A DNA stretch of 64,000 nt from the NCBI RefSeq assembly GCF_022832975.1, contig NZ_CP094846.1, forward strand, positions 1,027,501-1,091,500, written 5' to 3'. This document shows positions 34,125 to 42,973 of this stretch, piece after piece. The notes below the pieces were generated by a model, which searched no databases, was not told where the DNA came from, and saw only the letters and a program-made list of their open reading frames with translations. Each line of letters begins with the position of its first letter. The first letter of the stretch is position 1. Both the position numbers and the translations under genes were made by a program. This stretch comes from Ornithobacterium rhinotracheale (lineage in GTDB: Bacteria; Bacteroidota; Bacteroidia; Flavobacteriales; Weeksellaceae).

Positions 34125-35426
34125 ATGTTAGCCAATTTTTTTAAATTAAAAGAAAGAAACACAAATGTAAAGCAGGAGTTTATGGGGGGCTTGGTCACTT
34201 TTTTGACGATGGCCTACATCATCTTCGTCAACCCAAATGTGCTTTCTGAAACGGGCATGGACAAAGGCGCTTTGATTTCGGTTACTTGTATCGCGGGCGT
34301 GATTGGTACACTAGTGGTCGGTTTCTGGGCAAATGTTCCTTTTGCTATGGCACCAGGAATGGGGCTCAATGCCATGTTTACCTATACACTGGTTTTAACA
34401 CAAGGCGCCACTTGGCAGCAAGCACTTGGAGTGGTCTTCCTTTCTGGGGTAGTGTTTATCATTATTTCGGTGTTGGGTTTGCGACATAAAATCATCGATG
34501 CCATACCCGAACCTTTGCGCATTGCCATTGGCTCTGGAATTGGGCTTTTCATTGCATTTATTGGGTTTAAAAACATGGGGCTTATCGTGGCTAATCCTGC
34601 GACGCTCATCGGCTTAGGCGGATTTACACCTGGGCTTGTCATTGGGCTTATCGGATTTTTAGCGACCATTTTATTAGAAATCTATAAGGTTAAAGGTTCG
34701 ATTCTGATTGGGATTTTATTATCCACTTTTTTAGGATTTATGTTTGATCCTGCCGTAGGCTTACCCGACCAAGTGGTGAGCTTGCCACCAAGCATAATGC
34801 CCGTTTTAGGCAAATTAGATGTGCTTTCAATTTTAAAAATAAGTTTTATTATTCCGATTTTCTCTTTCTTGTTTGTGAATTTGTTTGATTCAATCGGGAC
34901 AGCCATCGCTTGTTCTATGGAAGCAGGTTTAGTCAAAGAAGACGGAAAAATGCCACACATCAAAAAAGTATTGGAAGCCGACGCTTTTACGACTATGTTA
35001 AGTGGTATTTTGGGAACCAGTAGCACCGTGACCTATATTGAATCTGCGGCGGGAATTGCCAACGGAGCGCGCACGGGATTAAGCTCAGTTTTTACTGCCT
35101 TGTTTTTCCTTTTTGCCATGTTTTTTGCGCCCATCATTGGGATTGTGCCCGCTTATGCCACGGCACCCGCTTTAATTTTGGTGGGAATTTACATGGTAAA
35201 ACATTTGGTGAGAATTGATTTTAGTCAATTATATTTAGCTGTGCCGGTGTTTTTAACCTTGATTTTAATGCCACTTACTTATAGCATCAGCTCAGGGATT
35301 GCCTTCGGCTTTGGAAGTTATTTAATTCTCTGCGTGGGAACAGGACGGTTTAGAGAAATTCACCCAATTATGTGGTTCATCGGGTTGCTTTCGATTTTTG
35401 AAATTGTAGTATCTCTCTTACGCTAA
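34125..35426 (+). CDS. NCS2-family (AzgA-type) purine permease
   Basis: An inner-membrane symporter of 433 residues for adenine, guanine or hypoxanthine. It begins FKLKERNTNVKQEFMGGLVTFLTMAYIIFVNP, the diagnostic N-terminal stretch of AzgA/GhxP/PbuG transporters. It has NVPFAMAPGMGLNAMFTY in TM3 and the NCS2 motif LFDSIGTAIACSMEAGL with GTSSTVTYIESAAG. About 13-14 membrane segments are visible. Second gene of the nucleobase uptake cluster. Exact base specificity is not determined. Confidence 0.9.
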   Translation: MLANFFKLKERNTNVKQEFMGGLVTFLTMAYIIFVNPNVLSETGMDKGALISVTCIAGVIGTLVVGFWANVPFAMAPGMGLNAMFTYTLVLTQGATWQQALGVVFLSGVVFIIISVLGLRHKIIDAIPEPLRIAIGSGIGLFIAFIGFKNMGLIVANPATLIGLGGFTPGLVIGLIGFLATILLEIYKVKGSILIGILLSTFLGFMFDPAVGLPDQVVSLPPSIMPVLGKLDVLSILKISFIIPIFSFLFVNLFDSIGTAIACSMEAGLVKEDGKMPHIKKVLEADAFTTMLSGILGTSSTVTYIESAAGIANGARTGLSSVFTALFFLFAMFFAPIIGIVPAYATAPALILVGIYMVKHLVRIDFSQLYLAVPVFLTLILMPLTYSISSGIAFGFGSYLILCVGTGRFREIHPIMWFIGLLSIFEIVVSLLR

Positions 35427-35444
35427 ATCACTTAAAAAAATTAC

Positions 35445-36695
35445 ATGAAAAACATATCTGTCAAAACATTATTATTAGGAATTCAATTTATGTTTGTGGC
35501 GTTTGGAGCCACGATTTTGGTGCCGATTTTAGTTACCACGGGCGTGGAATCTGAATTGGCAGCCAAAGGCATCACAGAGTTTCCCGATACATACAAAAGT
35601 TTTACGCCTGCCGTGGCTTTGTTCACAGCCGGAATTGCGACTTTAATCTTTCATTTAATTACGAAAGGCAAAGTGCCCGTATTTTTAGGGAGTAGTTTCT
35701 CGTTTATCGCGCCCATTCCGATTGCGGTGGTGGCGTATGGCTACGAGGGCGCATTGAGCGGTTTGGCTTCTGTCGGGATTTTGTATTTAATCTTTGGTTT
35801 TTTGGTTAAGCAATTTGGGATTGGATTTATACAGAAAATATTTCCTTCGGTGGTTGTAGGTCCTGTGATTATGGTAATTGGGTTGTCTTTGGCTCCCGTT
35901 GCTATTCAAAATGCGTCCAACAACTGGCTGATTGCTTTAGTTACGCTGATTACAGCGATTGTTACTGTGATGTATGGTCGAGGTATGCTTAAATTAATCC
36001 CGATTTTCACCGCCTTGGTGGTAGGCTATGTCGTGTCTTATTTTGCAGGAATTGTAGAAGTAGAAAATATTCAAAATGCTAAATGGTTCAGTGCGCCGAC
36101 ATTGGTGTTCCCATCGTTTAGTTGGAGAGCGGTGTTGTACATTGCACCTGTGGCGATTGCACCGATCGTGGAGCACATTGGGAATATTTATGCCATTGGG
36201 AAAGTAGCGCACAAAGATTTTATCAAAGATCCAGGTTTGCACCGAACCATGATAGGCGATGGTGTCGGGAGTTTTGTGGCATCGTGCTTGGGTGGCCCAC
36301 CGAATACGACTTATGCCGAGGTGACGGGAGCGATTCAGCTTACGAAAGTTACCGACCCTATGGTGTTGAGGATTTCGGCAATTACGGCGATCGTGGTATC
36401 GTTCATAGGCGTGCTTACGGCACTTTTGACTTCTATTCCCACACCAGTTTTAGGTGGAATTATGATTCTCCTTTTTGGAATGATAGCCTCCATAGGAATC
36501 AATACTTTGATTCATGATAAAGTGGATTTCAATAATACCAAAAATCAAATTATAGCTTCTGTGATTCTTGTTGTAGGAATCGGTGGAGCAGACATCAACT
36601 TTGGAGCGTTTCAGATGTCGGGCATTGGGCTGTGTAGTTTGGTCGGTGTGATTTTGAATTTAATTTTACCTGAAAATTTTAGTTTGAAAAAATAG
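35445..36695 (+). CDS. NCS2-family uracil/xanthine permease (UraA-like)
   Basis: A 416-residue inner-membrane transporter of the NAT/NCS2 superfamily, about 14 helices. Motifs are FMFVAFGATILVPILV (TM1), FLGSSFSFIAPI, VEHIGNIYAIG (the TM8 binding-site Glu) and GGPPNTTYAEVTGAIQLTKV (the NAT signature region). The sequence is closest in character to uracil permease UraA. It starts 18 bp after the AzgA-type permease. Together with udk, cdd and the deoxynucleoside kinase elsewhere in the window, it supports pyrimidine and purine salvage. Confidence 0.9.
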   Translation: MKNISVKTLLLGIQFMFVAFGATILVPILVTTGVESELAAKGITEFPDTYKSFTPAVALFTAGIATLIFHLITKGKVPVFLGSSFSFIAPIPIAVVAYGYEGALSGLASVGILYLIFGFLVKQFGIGFIQKIFPSVVVGPVIMVIGLSLAPVAIQNASNNWLIALVTLITAIVTVMYGRGMLKLIPIFTALVVGYVVSYFAGIVEVENIQNAKWFSAPTLVFPSFSWRAVLYIAPVAIAPIVEHIGNIYAIGKVAHKDFIKDPGLHRTMIGDGVGSFVASCLGGPPNTTYAEVTGAIQLTKVTDPMVLRISAITAIVVSFIGVLTALLTSIPTPVLGGIMILLFGMIASIGINTLIHDKVDFNNTKNQIIASVILVVGIGGADINFGAFQMSGIGLCSLVGVILNLILPENFSLKK

Positions 36696-36701
36696 TAAGA
36701 A

Positions 36702-37874
36702 TTAAACTTCTTCCGCACTTAAAATATGATTGCCAGCGACGGAACGGGTGAAAATCACAACATCGGTTCCGTCGCTTTTGCATTTATACTGTTTTTTTAT
36801 CTTGTTTAAATCCGCAGGAAAATTTCGGCGAATTAATCGAATAGATTTATTTCTTAAAGCTTTTTTCGGGTTCTCGATAGGAGAAATGTTAGTAAAAACT
36901 TCTCCAGGGAAATCTTTTATAAGTGTTTCGCTGGTGTAGAGTTGCGTGTTAGGCTCTAATTTTTTAAGCCCCAAATCATTTCCCAATCGGTTGAAAGCAC
37001 CGCTTTTCATCAAACTAGCATTTGGCTTATAGATAAATTTTTCGGGTGCGGAAAATCGGATGTTTTCATCGTCTTCCAAACCAGAAAATTCATATTTGGG
37101 CTGATTGGTTTCTAAATTCACGCACACTATTTTGGGCTTAGCCATTTTTTTGAGTGGCGAAACGAGCAATAAAATTTCTTTTAATTCATTTTTTAAAGAA
37201 ACAATATGGATTTCAGTAATATTATCTAGCGTTTTGTAAGCCTCGGTTAAATCAAGCATAGGGCTTAATTTGAGCAAAATCTGCGTATTTTGATTTTGGC
37301 ACACTTGCAAAATTTCTTGCGGAGTAGGACTCAGGTCTTCTAATTTAAAAACCTTGTTTTTGTTTTCGTCTCGGCGCGAAGGGTCGGCATAGATTAAATC
37401 TAAATCTTCTTTAAAATCAGCAATGAAAGATAAGCCATCTTGGGCAAAAGAAGAAATATTTTTTAGCCCTAAAGCCTCAAAATTATGTTTTGAGATGATT
37501 TGTAAATCTTCGTTTTGCTCAATGTGAATCACTTTTTCGGCATTTTGGGCAAATGCCATGCAATCAATCCCAAATCCGCCTGTGAGATCGGCGATTTTTT
37601 GGGCTTTTACGATGTGAGCTTTGTACTGTGCGGTTGCCCAAGAGGAGCATTGCTCTATATTGATTTTGGGCGGATAAACGATGTCTGGAAAATCGTTTAA
37701 AAATGGATTTTTTTTGGCTAAAAGCTGTTTACCCGCAATTTGCTGCACAAGTTGTGGCATGGAAACATCGGCAAAAGGAGACTTTTTTAATGCCAAATCA
37801 TACGGATTGCTTCTGGCATGTTCCTTTAGCCAAGTTTGGACATCGGGGCGCAAAATTGCTTTAAGAAAATTCAT
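36702..37874 (-). CDS. Class I SAM-dependent methyltransferase with THUMP-like C-terminal domain
   Basis: A 390-residue cytoplasmic protein. Residues ~90-210 are a Rossmann methyltransferase with IADLTGGFGIDCMAFA (SAM loop) and DLIYADPSRRDENKNKVF (the DP-containing catalytic motif). The C-terminus (RLIRRNFPADLNKIKKQYKC) fits the THUMP-like family of Bacteroidota. An RNA substrate is likely but unproven. It is the third gene of udk-divIC-methyltransferase (gap 8 bp) and ends convergently, 6 bp from the UraA-like permease. Confidence 0.85.
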   Translation of the reverse strand: MNFLKAILRPDVQTWLKEHARSNPYDLALKKSPFADVSMPQLVQQIAGKQLLAKKNPFLNDFPDIVYPPKINIEQCSSWATAQYKAHIVKAQKIADLTGGFGIDCMAFAQNAEKVIHIEQNEDLQIISKHNFEALGLKNISSFAQDGLSFIADFKEDLDLIYADPSRRDENKNKVFKLEDLSPTPQEILQVCQNQNTQILLKLSPMLDLTEAYKTLDNITEIHIVSLKNELKEILLLVSPLKKMAKPKIVCVNLETNQPKYEFSGLEDDENIRFSAPEKFIYKPNASLMKSGAFNRLGNDLGLKKLEPNTQLYTSETLIKDFPGEVFTNISPIENPKKALRNKSIRLIRRNFPADLNKIKKQYKCKSDGTDVVIFTRSVAGNHILSAEEV

Positions 37875-37882
37875 ATTTTAGC

Positions 37883-38227
37883 CTAATTTTCTTTGGGCTG
37901 AATGCTGTCTTTTAGTTCAATGATAAAGATGTCTTCGTTGCTTTTCTTCATGAAATATTTTTCACGAGCAATTTTCTCGTACGAATTTTTGTCGTGTTCC
38001 AGCTGTTTAAGTTCTTCGTTTTGAGCGTCTAATTCTTTTTGGTAGTATTCAACATCTTCGTTCAATTTGCTGATTTCGCTGCTGAGTTCTTTGTGCATCA
38101 AAAACGAGTTTTGGTCAAAAAATAACATCCACACGCTGAACGCCACCGTTACGATTACATATTTATATTTGGATAAAAAATCTAGAATCCCAATGTTTTT
38201 ATTAGGCGAAGAATTATCTTTTTCCAT
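37883..38227 (-). CDS. Septum formation initiator family protein (FtsB/DivIC-like)
   Basis: A 114-residue bitopic membrane protein: one TM helix (about 23-41, YVIVTVAFSVWMLFFDQNS), then a coiled coil (about 45-85) rich in Glu/Lys/Leu, and the conserved C-terminal segment KIAREKYFMKKSNEDIFII. This is the FtsB/DivIC architecture, a partner of FtsL/FtsQ in the divisome. Spacing is 6 bp from udk and 8 bp to the methyltransferase gene. The family is clear; which of the two names applies is not. Confidence 0.88.
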   Translation of the reverse strand: MEKDNSSPNKNIGILDFLSKYKYVIVTVAFSVWMLFFDQNSFLMHKELSSEISKLNEDVEYYQKELDAQNEELKQLEHDKNSYEKIAREKYFMKKSNEDIFIIELKDSIQPKEN

Positions 38228-38233
38228 GGCTTG

Positions 38234-38851
38234 TTATTGTGCATTTAGTTTGTTCAAAATCAAAGTAGAAAGCACATCAATTGCCACGGTATTTTGTTTT
38301 TTCTCGTTTGGAATTATGATATCTGCGTAGTTTTTAGATGGTTCTATAAACTGCTCATGCATAGGTTTTAGCGTTTTTTGATAACGAGTCAAAACCTCTT
38401 CTAGATCTCGCCCACGCTCTTGGATATCACGACGGATTCTGCGCACAAGACGCTCATCTGAGTCTGCATGGACAAATATTTTTACATCAAATAAATCTCT
38501 AAGTTCTGGATTAGTGAGCACAAGGATTCCTTCTACAATAATCACCAATTTTGGGTGTGTGATTATCACCTCCTCGGTGCGAGAGTGTGTGAGGAATGAG
38601 TACACAGGCTGCTCGATGATTTCTCCGTTTTTGAGTGCCTTGATGTGGCTCACCAGCAAATCAAAATCAATGGCTCGTGGGTGGTCGAAATTAATTTTTT
38701 CTCGTTCAGAAAAAGGTAAATGACTGCTGTCTTTGTAATAGTTGTCTTGTGAAATTACAATAACTTCTTCCGACGATAATTTGTTTAAAATATTGTTTAC
38801 CACGGTGGTTTTTCCGCAACCTGTACCACCTGCAATTCCTATAACAAGCAT
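38234..38851 (-). CDS. udk: Uridine/cytidine kinase
   Basis: Phosphorylates uridine and cytidine to monophosphates in pyrimidine salvage. The 205-residue P-loop kinase has GIAGGTGCGKTTVVNNIL (Walker A), SQDNYYKDSSHLPF, NFDHPRAIDFDLL, and RRIRRDIQERGR (LID region). Length and motifs are typical of Udk. TACCTTTG at 38870-38877 (minus), with TTG 16 bp upstream, forms the likely promoter of the three-gene unit. Confidence 0.95.
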   Translation of the reverse strand: MLVIGIAGGTGCGKTTVVNNILNKLSSEEVIVISQDNYYKDSSHLPFSEREKINFDHPRAIDFDLLVSHIKALKNGEIIEQPVYSFLTHSRTEEVIITHPKLVIIVEGILVLTNPELRDLFDVKIFVHADSDERLVRRIRRDIQERGRDLEEVLTRYQKTLKPMHEQFIEPSKNYADIIIPNEKKQNTVAIDVLSTLILNKLNAQ

Positions 38852-38869
38852 ATTGATTTTTATTTTTTA

Positions 38870-38896
38870 CAAAGGTAGAATTAATCCTTTAAACAA
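38870..38896 (-). promoter_or_regulatory. Promoter of udk-divIC-methyltransferase
   Basis: Minus-strand TTG (38894-38896), 16 bp, then exact -7 box TACCTTTG (38870-38877). It lies 19 bp before the udk ATG. Confidence 0.5.
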
Positions 38897-38985
38897 AGAA
38901 AAAAAATCCCAATCTTAGCAATTTTTTAGAGCTAAATTTTAATAACATTCAGCCTTGAAAAAAATATGAATTTGCTTGAATTTTT

Positions 38986-39879
38986 TTAGTTAAAAACCAA
39001 ACCAAGACCACAAAAGATGGCAAAAGCCAAAGTGAGCAGTGCTGTTTTTTTAAGCTCGCCATCTAATTCGGCAGGAATCACATTTTCCGTCACGCGGATG
39101 TTCATTTTTTGCGCAAAAGGAAGTAGTGCATTAAAGAAGTATCCTGGCAAAGAAACATCGTTGATGATGAAATAAATGTCCATTAATATAAAAGGTAAAA
39201 AGAGCAAAACGCTGTGATATTTTTTAGCCTTAGCCATTCCAATTTTTACAGGAATTGTGATTTTGCCTTTCTCTTTGTCTTGAGGCAAGTCTCTCATATT
39301 GTTGAGGTTGAGCACCGCGGTGCTCAAAAGCCCAATCGCCGAGGCGGGCAGGAGCAAAGTCGGGATAAAACTTTTGGTGAAAAGCATTGTTGTCCCAATT
39401 ACAGAAATGAGCCCAAAACATAAAAATACAAAGATGTCGCCTAAGCCACGGTAGCCGTATGCCTTTTTGCCCACGGTGTATTGTATGGCCGCCCAGATGC
39501 AGAGCAATCCCAAGAAAATATAGAAAAATAATAATCCTAAATGTGCAGGATAGTACGCCAGAAATAGTAATAACAAGGCTGAAATTAGCGAGAGCAATGC
39601 CATGAGGATTACGCCATTTTTCATGGCGCGTGCAGAGATTTTTCCAGCGGCTACGGCACGCATTTCGCCCGTTCTTATTTCGTCGGTGCCTTTTACGCCG
39701 TCGCCATAATCGTTGGCGTAATTAGACAGAATTTGCAAAAACAAAGTGGTGAAACATGCCAAGGCAAAAAGTAAAATATCAAACGAATGATAAAACTGAG
39801 CAATAAATCCGCCTAAAATGATTCCACTCAGCGAGAGCGGGAGGGTTCTGAGCCTTGCGGCATGTATCCATATTTTCAT
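38986..39879 (-). CDS. menA: 1,4-dihydroxy-2-naphthoate polyprenyltransferase
   Basis: Attaches the polyprenyl chain to 1,4-dihydroxy-2-naphthoate, giving demethylmenaquinone, in the inner membrane. The 297-residue protein has ~8-9 TM helices, the Asp-rich motif SNYANDYGDGVKGTDE (about 52-67), and the second acidic loop NLNNMRDLPQDKEKGK. It starts MKIWIHAARLRTLPLSLSG, typical of MenA. Together with menB at 58.2 kb it marks a menaquinone-based respiratory chain. It stands as a single gene, with a 134-bp spacer to udk. Confidence 0.94.
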   Translation of the reverse strand: MKIWIHAARLRTLPLSLSGIILGGFIAQFYHSFDILLFALACFTTLFLQILSNYANDYGDGVKGTDEIRTGEMRAVAAGKISARAMKNGVILMALLSLISALLLLFLAYYPAHLGLLFFYIFLGLLCIWAAIQYTVGKKAYGYRGLGDIFVFLCFGLISVIGTTMLFTKSFIPTLLLPASAIGLLSTAVLNLNNMRDLPQDKEKGKITIPVKIGMAKAKKYHSVLLFLPFILMDIYFIINDVSLPGYFFNALLPFAQKMNIRVTENVIPAELDGELKKTALLTLAFAIFCGLGLVFN

Positions 39880-40039
39880 GTTGCAAAAGTCTTTAAAAAT
39901 TTAATTTTAAAAAAATTTAGCCTCAAAAATTATGATTTTTACCAATTGAAATCAACTTAAATGGTCAAACTTTTTTTAATCAAATAAATTATGCTTAAAT
40001 TCGCACAGATTCATTAAATCAATAAAAATTTTTTACAAA

Positions 40040-41431
40040 ATGAAATATGATGTTATCGTTGTAGGTAGTGGTCCTGGTGGCTATGTTACCGCAATTAGAG
40101 CCTCTCAATTAGGCTTTAAAACTGCAATTATTGAAAGAGAAAATTTAGGTGGAATTTGCCTTAACTGGGGATGTATTCCTACCAAAGCTTTGTTGAAAAG
40201 TGCGCAAGTTTTCGATTACTTAAACCACGCAGAAGCATATGGTTTAAACAAGCCAGAGAACATTTCTTACGAATTTCCAAACATTGTAAAAAGAAGTAGA
40301 AATGTAGCAGGAACTATGAGCAAAGGTGTTCAGTTCTTGATGAAGAAAAATAAAATTGATGTGATCATGGGAGAAGCTACCCTAAAACCAAATAAAAAAG
40401 TTCAAGTAAAATTGAACGATGGTGGGGAACAAGAATACAGTGCAGATCACATTATTATTGCAACAGGTGCTCGTTCAAGAGAGTTACCAAACTTGCCACA
40501 AGATGGTAAAAAAGTTATCGGATACCGCCAAGCACTTACTTTGCCAGAGCAACCTAAAAAATTAATCGTTGTAGGTTCTGGTGCTATCGGAGTTGAGTTT
40601 GCATACTTCTACGCTACTATGGGTACAGAGGTTACTATCGTAGAATTTATGCCAAGAATTGTTCCAGTAGAAGATGAGGAAATCTCTAAACAATTAGAAA
40701 AATCATTTACTAAAGCAGGTATCAAAGTAATGACCAACGCCTCTGTTGAGTCTGTTGATACAAGCGGAGAAGGTGTAAAAGCTAAAGTGAAAACCAAAGA
40801 TGGAGAAGTTACTCTAGAAGCAGATATCGTTCTTTCTGCCGTAGGTATTACTCCAAACATCGAAAATATCGGATTGGAAGATGTAGGTATCGTAACAGAT
40901 AGGGGAAGAATCTTGGTAAACGATTTCTACCAAACTAATATCCCAGGATACTATGCAATTGGTGATGTGTTGCCTACACAAGCCTTGGCTCACGTGGCTT
41001 CTGCCGAAGGTATCACTTGTGTTGAGAAAATCAAAGGTATGGATGTTCACCCAATCGATTACGGAAACATCCCAGGATGTACTTATTGCTTGCCAGAAAT
41101 CGCATCAGTTGGTTTAACAGAAGCTCAAGCTAAAGAAAAAGGTTACGAAATTAAAGTAGGTAAATTCCCATTCACTGCCAACGGAAAAGCTACTGCCAAT
41201 GGACACAACGAAGGTTTCATTAAAGTAATTTTCGATGCTAAATATGGCGAATGGCTTGGATGTCACATGATTGGAGTAGGTGTTACCGAAATGATTTCTG
41301 AAGCGGTAGCTGCTCGTAAACTTGAAACTACTGGTCACGAAATCATCAAAACCGTACACCCTCACCCAACTATGTCTGAGGCTGTGATGGAAGCGGTGGC
41401 TGCTGCTTATGGTGAAGTGATTCATATCTAA
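40040..41431 (+). CDS. lpdA: Dihydrolipoyl dehydrogenase (E3)
   Basis: The FAD enzyme that reoxidises lipoyl groups of pyruvate and oxoglutarate dehydrogenases. The 463-residue protein has GSGPGGYVTAIRASQLG (FAD), the redox disulfide GGICLNWGCIPTKALL, GSGAIGVEFAYFY (NAD) and the C-terminal His-Glu pair in VHPHPTMSEAVMEA. It works with pdhA and pdhC at 53.4-56.1 kb. A single gene followed by a very strong terminator. TAAATTCG just upstream (about 39994) is a near -7 match. Confidence 0.96.
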   Translation: MKYDVIVVGSGPGGYVTAIRASQLGFKTAIIERENLGGICLNWGCIPTKALLKSAQVFDYLNHAEAYGLNKPENISYEFPNIVKRSRNVAGTMSKGVQFLMKKNKIDVIMGEATLKPNKKVQVKLNDGGEQEYSADHIIIATGARSRELPNLPQDGKKVIGYRQALTLPEQPKKLIVVGSGAIGVEFAYFYATMGTEVTIVEFMPRIVPVEDEEISKQLEKSFTKAGIKVMTNASVESVDTSGEGVKAKVKTKDGEVTLEADIVLSAVGITPNIENIGLEDVGIVTDRGRILVNDFYQTNIPGYYAIGDVLPTQALAHVASAEGITCVEKIKGMDVHPIDYGNIPGCTYCLPEIASVGLTEAQAKEKGYEIKVGKFPFTANGKATANGHNEGFIKVIFDAKYGEWLGCHMIGVGVTEMISEAVAARKLETTGHEIIKTVHPHPTMSEAVMEAVAAAYGEVIHI

Positions 41432-41464
41432 ATAATCAGATTTAGATTAAAATATAATTTTTAT

Positions 41465-41508
41465 AAAAATCTGTTCAGAGCTTTTGGGCTTTGAGCAGAT
41501 TTTTTTAT
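41465..41508 (+). terminator. Terminator after lpdA
   Basis: A 17-bp stem with a few G-T pairs (41465-41481 with 41488-41504) followed by T residues. Confidence 0.88.
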
Positions 41509-41543
41509 TTTTAAAAATCATCAAAAAATTGAATTTTTAAATC

Positions 41544-42302
41544 ATGAAAATTGGAATCATAGGCTGTGGCTGGTTGGGCGTTCGTTTGGCTGAATTTTTA
41601 CAGCCTGCAAATCAAATGTTTGCTACGACCACACATCACGAAAAAATACAGACTTTAGCCCAAAAAAATATTTTTGCCAAGCAAGTGAAATTTGGCGATG
41701 GAAAAATCCAAAAATGGACAATTTTGAGTGAATTGGATGCGGTAGTCGTTACGGTTCCGTTTGGGAAAAGGCACAAAATTAATTATTTAGAAAAAGTGTT
41801 TTCAGATGTTTTTAGTTTTATTGAAGGATTCCAAAAGTTCTTAATTTTAATCAGTTCCATTGGAATTTATCCTAAAAATGACGAAAAATTGATTTTTGAA
41901 GACACATACGATACTCAATCATTGAATCCTGCGATTGTTTCGGTAGAAAAATATATGAAAAAGCAATTTTCGCAAATCAATATTTTGCGCCTTGGGGGCT
42001 TGATGGGAGATGACCGATATTTGAGCAAATACAATGTCAAGGATTTGGACCAAAAAGTGAATCATGTGCATTTTCATGATGTTTGCCGTGTGATTTTAGC
42101 ATTGATAGAGCAAAATGTGAATTCGCAGGTTTTTAATGTCGTTGCGCCAGAGCATCCGACCAAGCGACAAGTGATTAATTACCAGAAAAATAAAAACGAT
42201 GTAAGCGAAAATGAACCTTATGGAAGGGTGGTTTCTTCTGAAAAATTAATCCAAAAATTGAATTTTACTTTCAGTGAGCCCAATCCGTGTAAATTTTATT
42301 AA
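41544..42302 (+). CDS. NAD(P)-binding Rossmann-fold protein (extended/atypical SDR, YeeZ-like)
   Basis: A 252-residue predicted nucleotide-sugar epimerase-like dehydrogenase. It begins KIGIIGCGWLGVRLAEFL (dinucleotide-binding GxxGxxG) and has ISSIGIYPKN and a Tyr-containing VSVEKYMKKQF, which may replace the SDR YxxxK. The conserved LRLGGLMGDDRY follows. Such proteins are annotated as NAD(P)-dependent epimerase/dehydratase, substrate unknown. It is monocistronic, between lpdA and tpx; nothing in the context reveals its job. Confidence 0.75.
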   Translation: MKIGIIGCGWLGVRLAEFLQPANQMFATTTHHEKIQTLAQKNIFAKQVKFGDGKIQKWTILSELDAVVVTVPFGKRHKINYLEKVFSDVFSFIEGFQKFLILISSIGIYPKNDEKLIFEDTYDTQSLNPAIVSVEKYMKKQFSQINILRLGGLMGDDRYLSKYNVKDLDQKVNHVHFHDVCRVILALIEQNVNSQVFNVVAPEHPTKRQVINYQKNKNDVSENEPYGRVVSSEKLIQKLNFTFSEPNPCKFY

Positions 42303-42401
42303 AAGTTTAAATATGCCTTTAATTTTAAAAAATTTGAATAGATTAAAGACTTATGCACGAAATTTGATATAAATATGCTTGAAACATTTAAAATATAAAT
42401 T

Positions 42402-42896
42402 ATGTCAGAGATTACATTTAAAGGAAATAAAGTCACAACTTGTGGAACTTTGCCTCAATCAGGAAAAGCGAAAGATTTTGAATTAGTAGCACAAGATTTG
42501 CAAACTAAAACTTTGTCTGATTACAAAGGAAAAAATGTTATTTTAAATATTTTTCCGAGCGTAGATACAGGCGTTTGTGCTTCTTCGGTGAGAAAATTTA
42601 ACGAAGAGGCTGCAGGAAAAGATAATACTATAGTTCTTTGCATTTCAAGAGATTTGCCATTTGCGCAAGCTAGATTCTGTGCTGCAGAAGGTATAGAGAA
42701 TGTAGAAATGCTTTCGGATTTCAGAACCAATTTTGGAGAGAATTATGGCGTAACGATGGAAGACGGTCCTTTAAAAGGATTGCTAAGCCGTGCCGTTGTT
42801 GTGATAAACCCCGAAGGAGAAGTTGTGTATGCTGAGCAAGTGCCAGAAATCGCGCAAGAGCCAGATTACGGAAAAGCCTTGGCTGCTTTGAAATAA
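42402..42896 (+). CDS. tpx: Thiol peroxidase (Tpx-type atypical 2-Cys peroxiredoxin)
   Basis: Reduces hydrogen and organic peroxides using thioredoxin. The 164-residue protein has the peroxidatic Cys59 in FPSVDTGVCASSVRKF and resolving Cys93 in ARFCAAEG, two less than E. coli Tpx numbering (61 and 95). Start MSEITFKGNKVTTCGTLPQSG is typical. The protein partners in this window would be TrxA and, for regulation, OxyR; the latter link is inference. A strong terminator follows. Confidence 0.95.
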   Translation: MSEITFKGNKVTTCGTLPQSGKAKDFELVAQDLQTKTLSDYKGKNVILNIFPSVDTGVCASSVRKFNEEAAGKDNTIVLCISRDLPFAQARFCAAEGIENVEMLSDFRTNFGENYGVTMEDGPLKGLLSRAVVVINPEGEVVYAEQVPEIAQEPDYGKALAALK

Positions 42897-42917
42897 GATA
42901 AAAACGATTTATAAATG

Positions 42918-42952
42918 AAAACCCCATTTCGGCTGAGAAATGGGGTTTTATT
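42918..42952 (+). terminator. Terminator after tpx
   Basis: A 13-bp perfect stem (42918-42930 with 42937-42949) with a 6-nt loop. It may also stop the converging deoxynucleoside kinase transcript. Confidence 0.88.
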
Positions 42953-42973
42953 ATGTTTTTACGAAATTAAATT

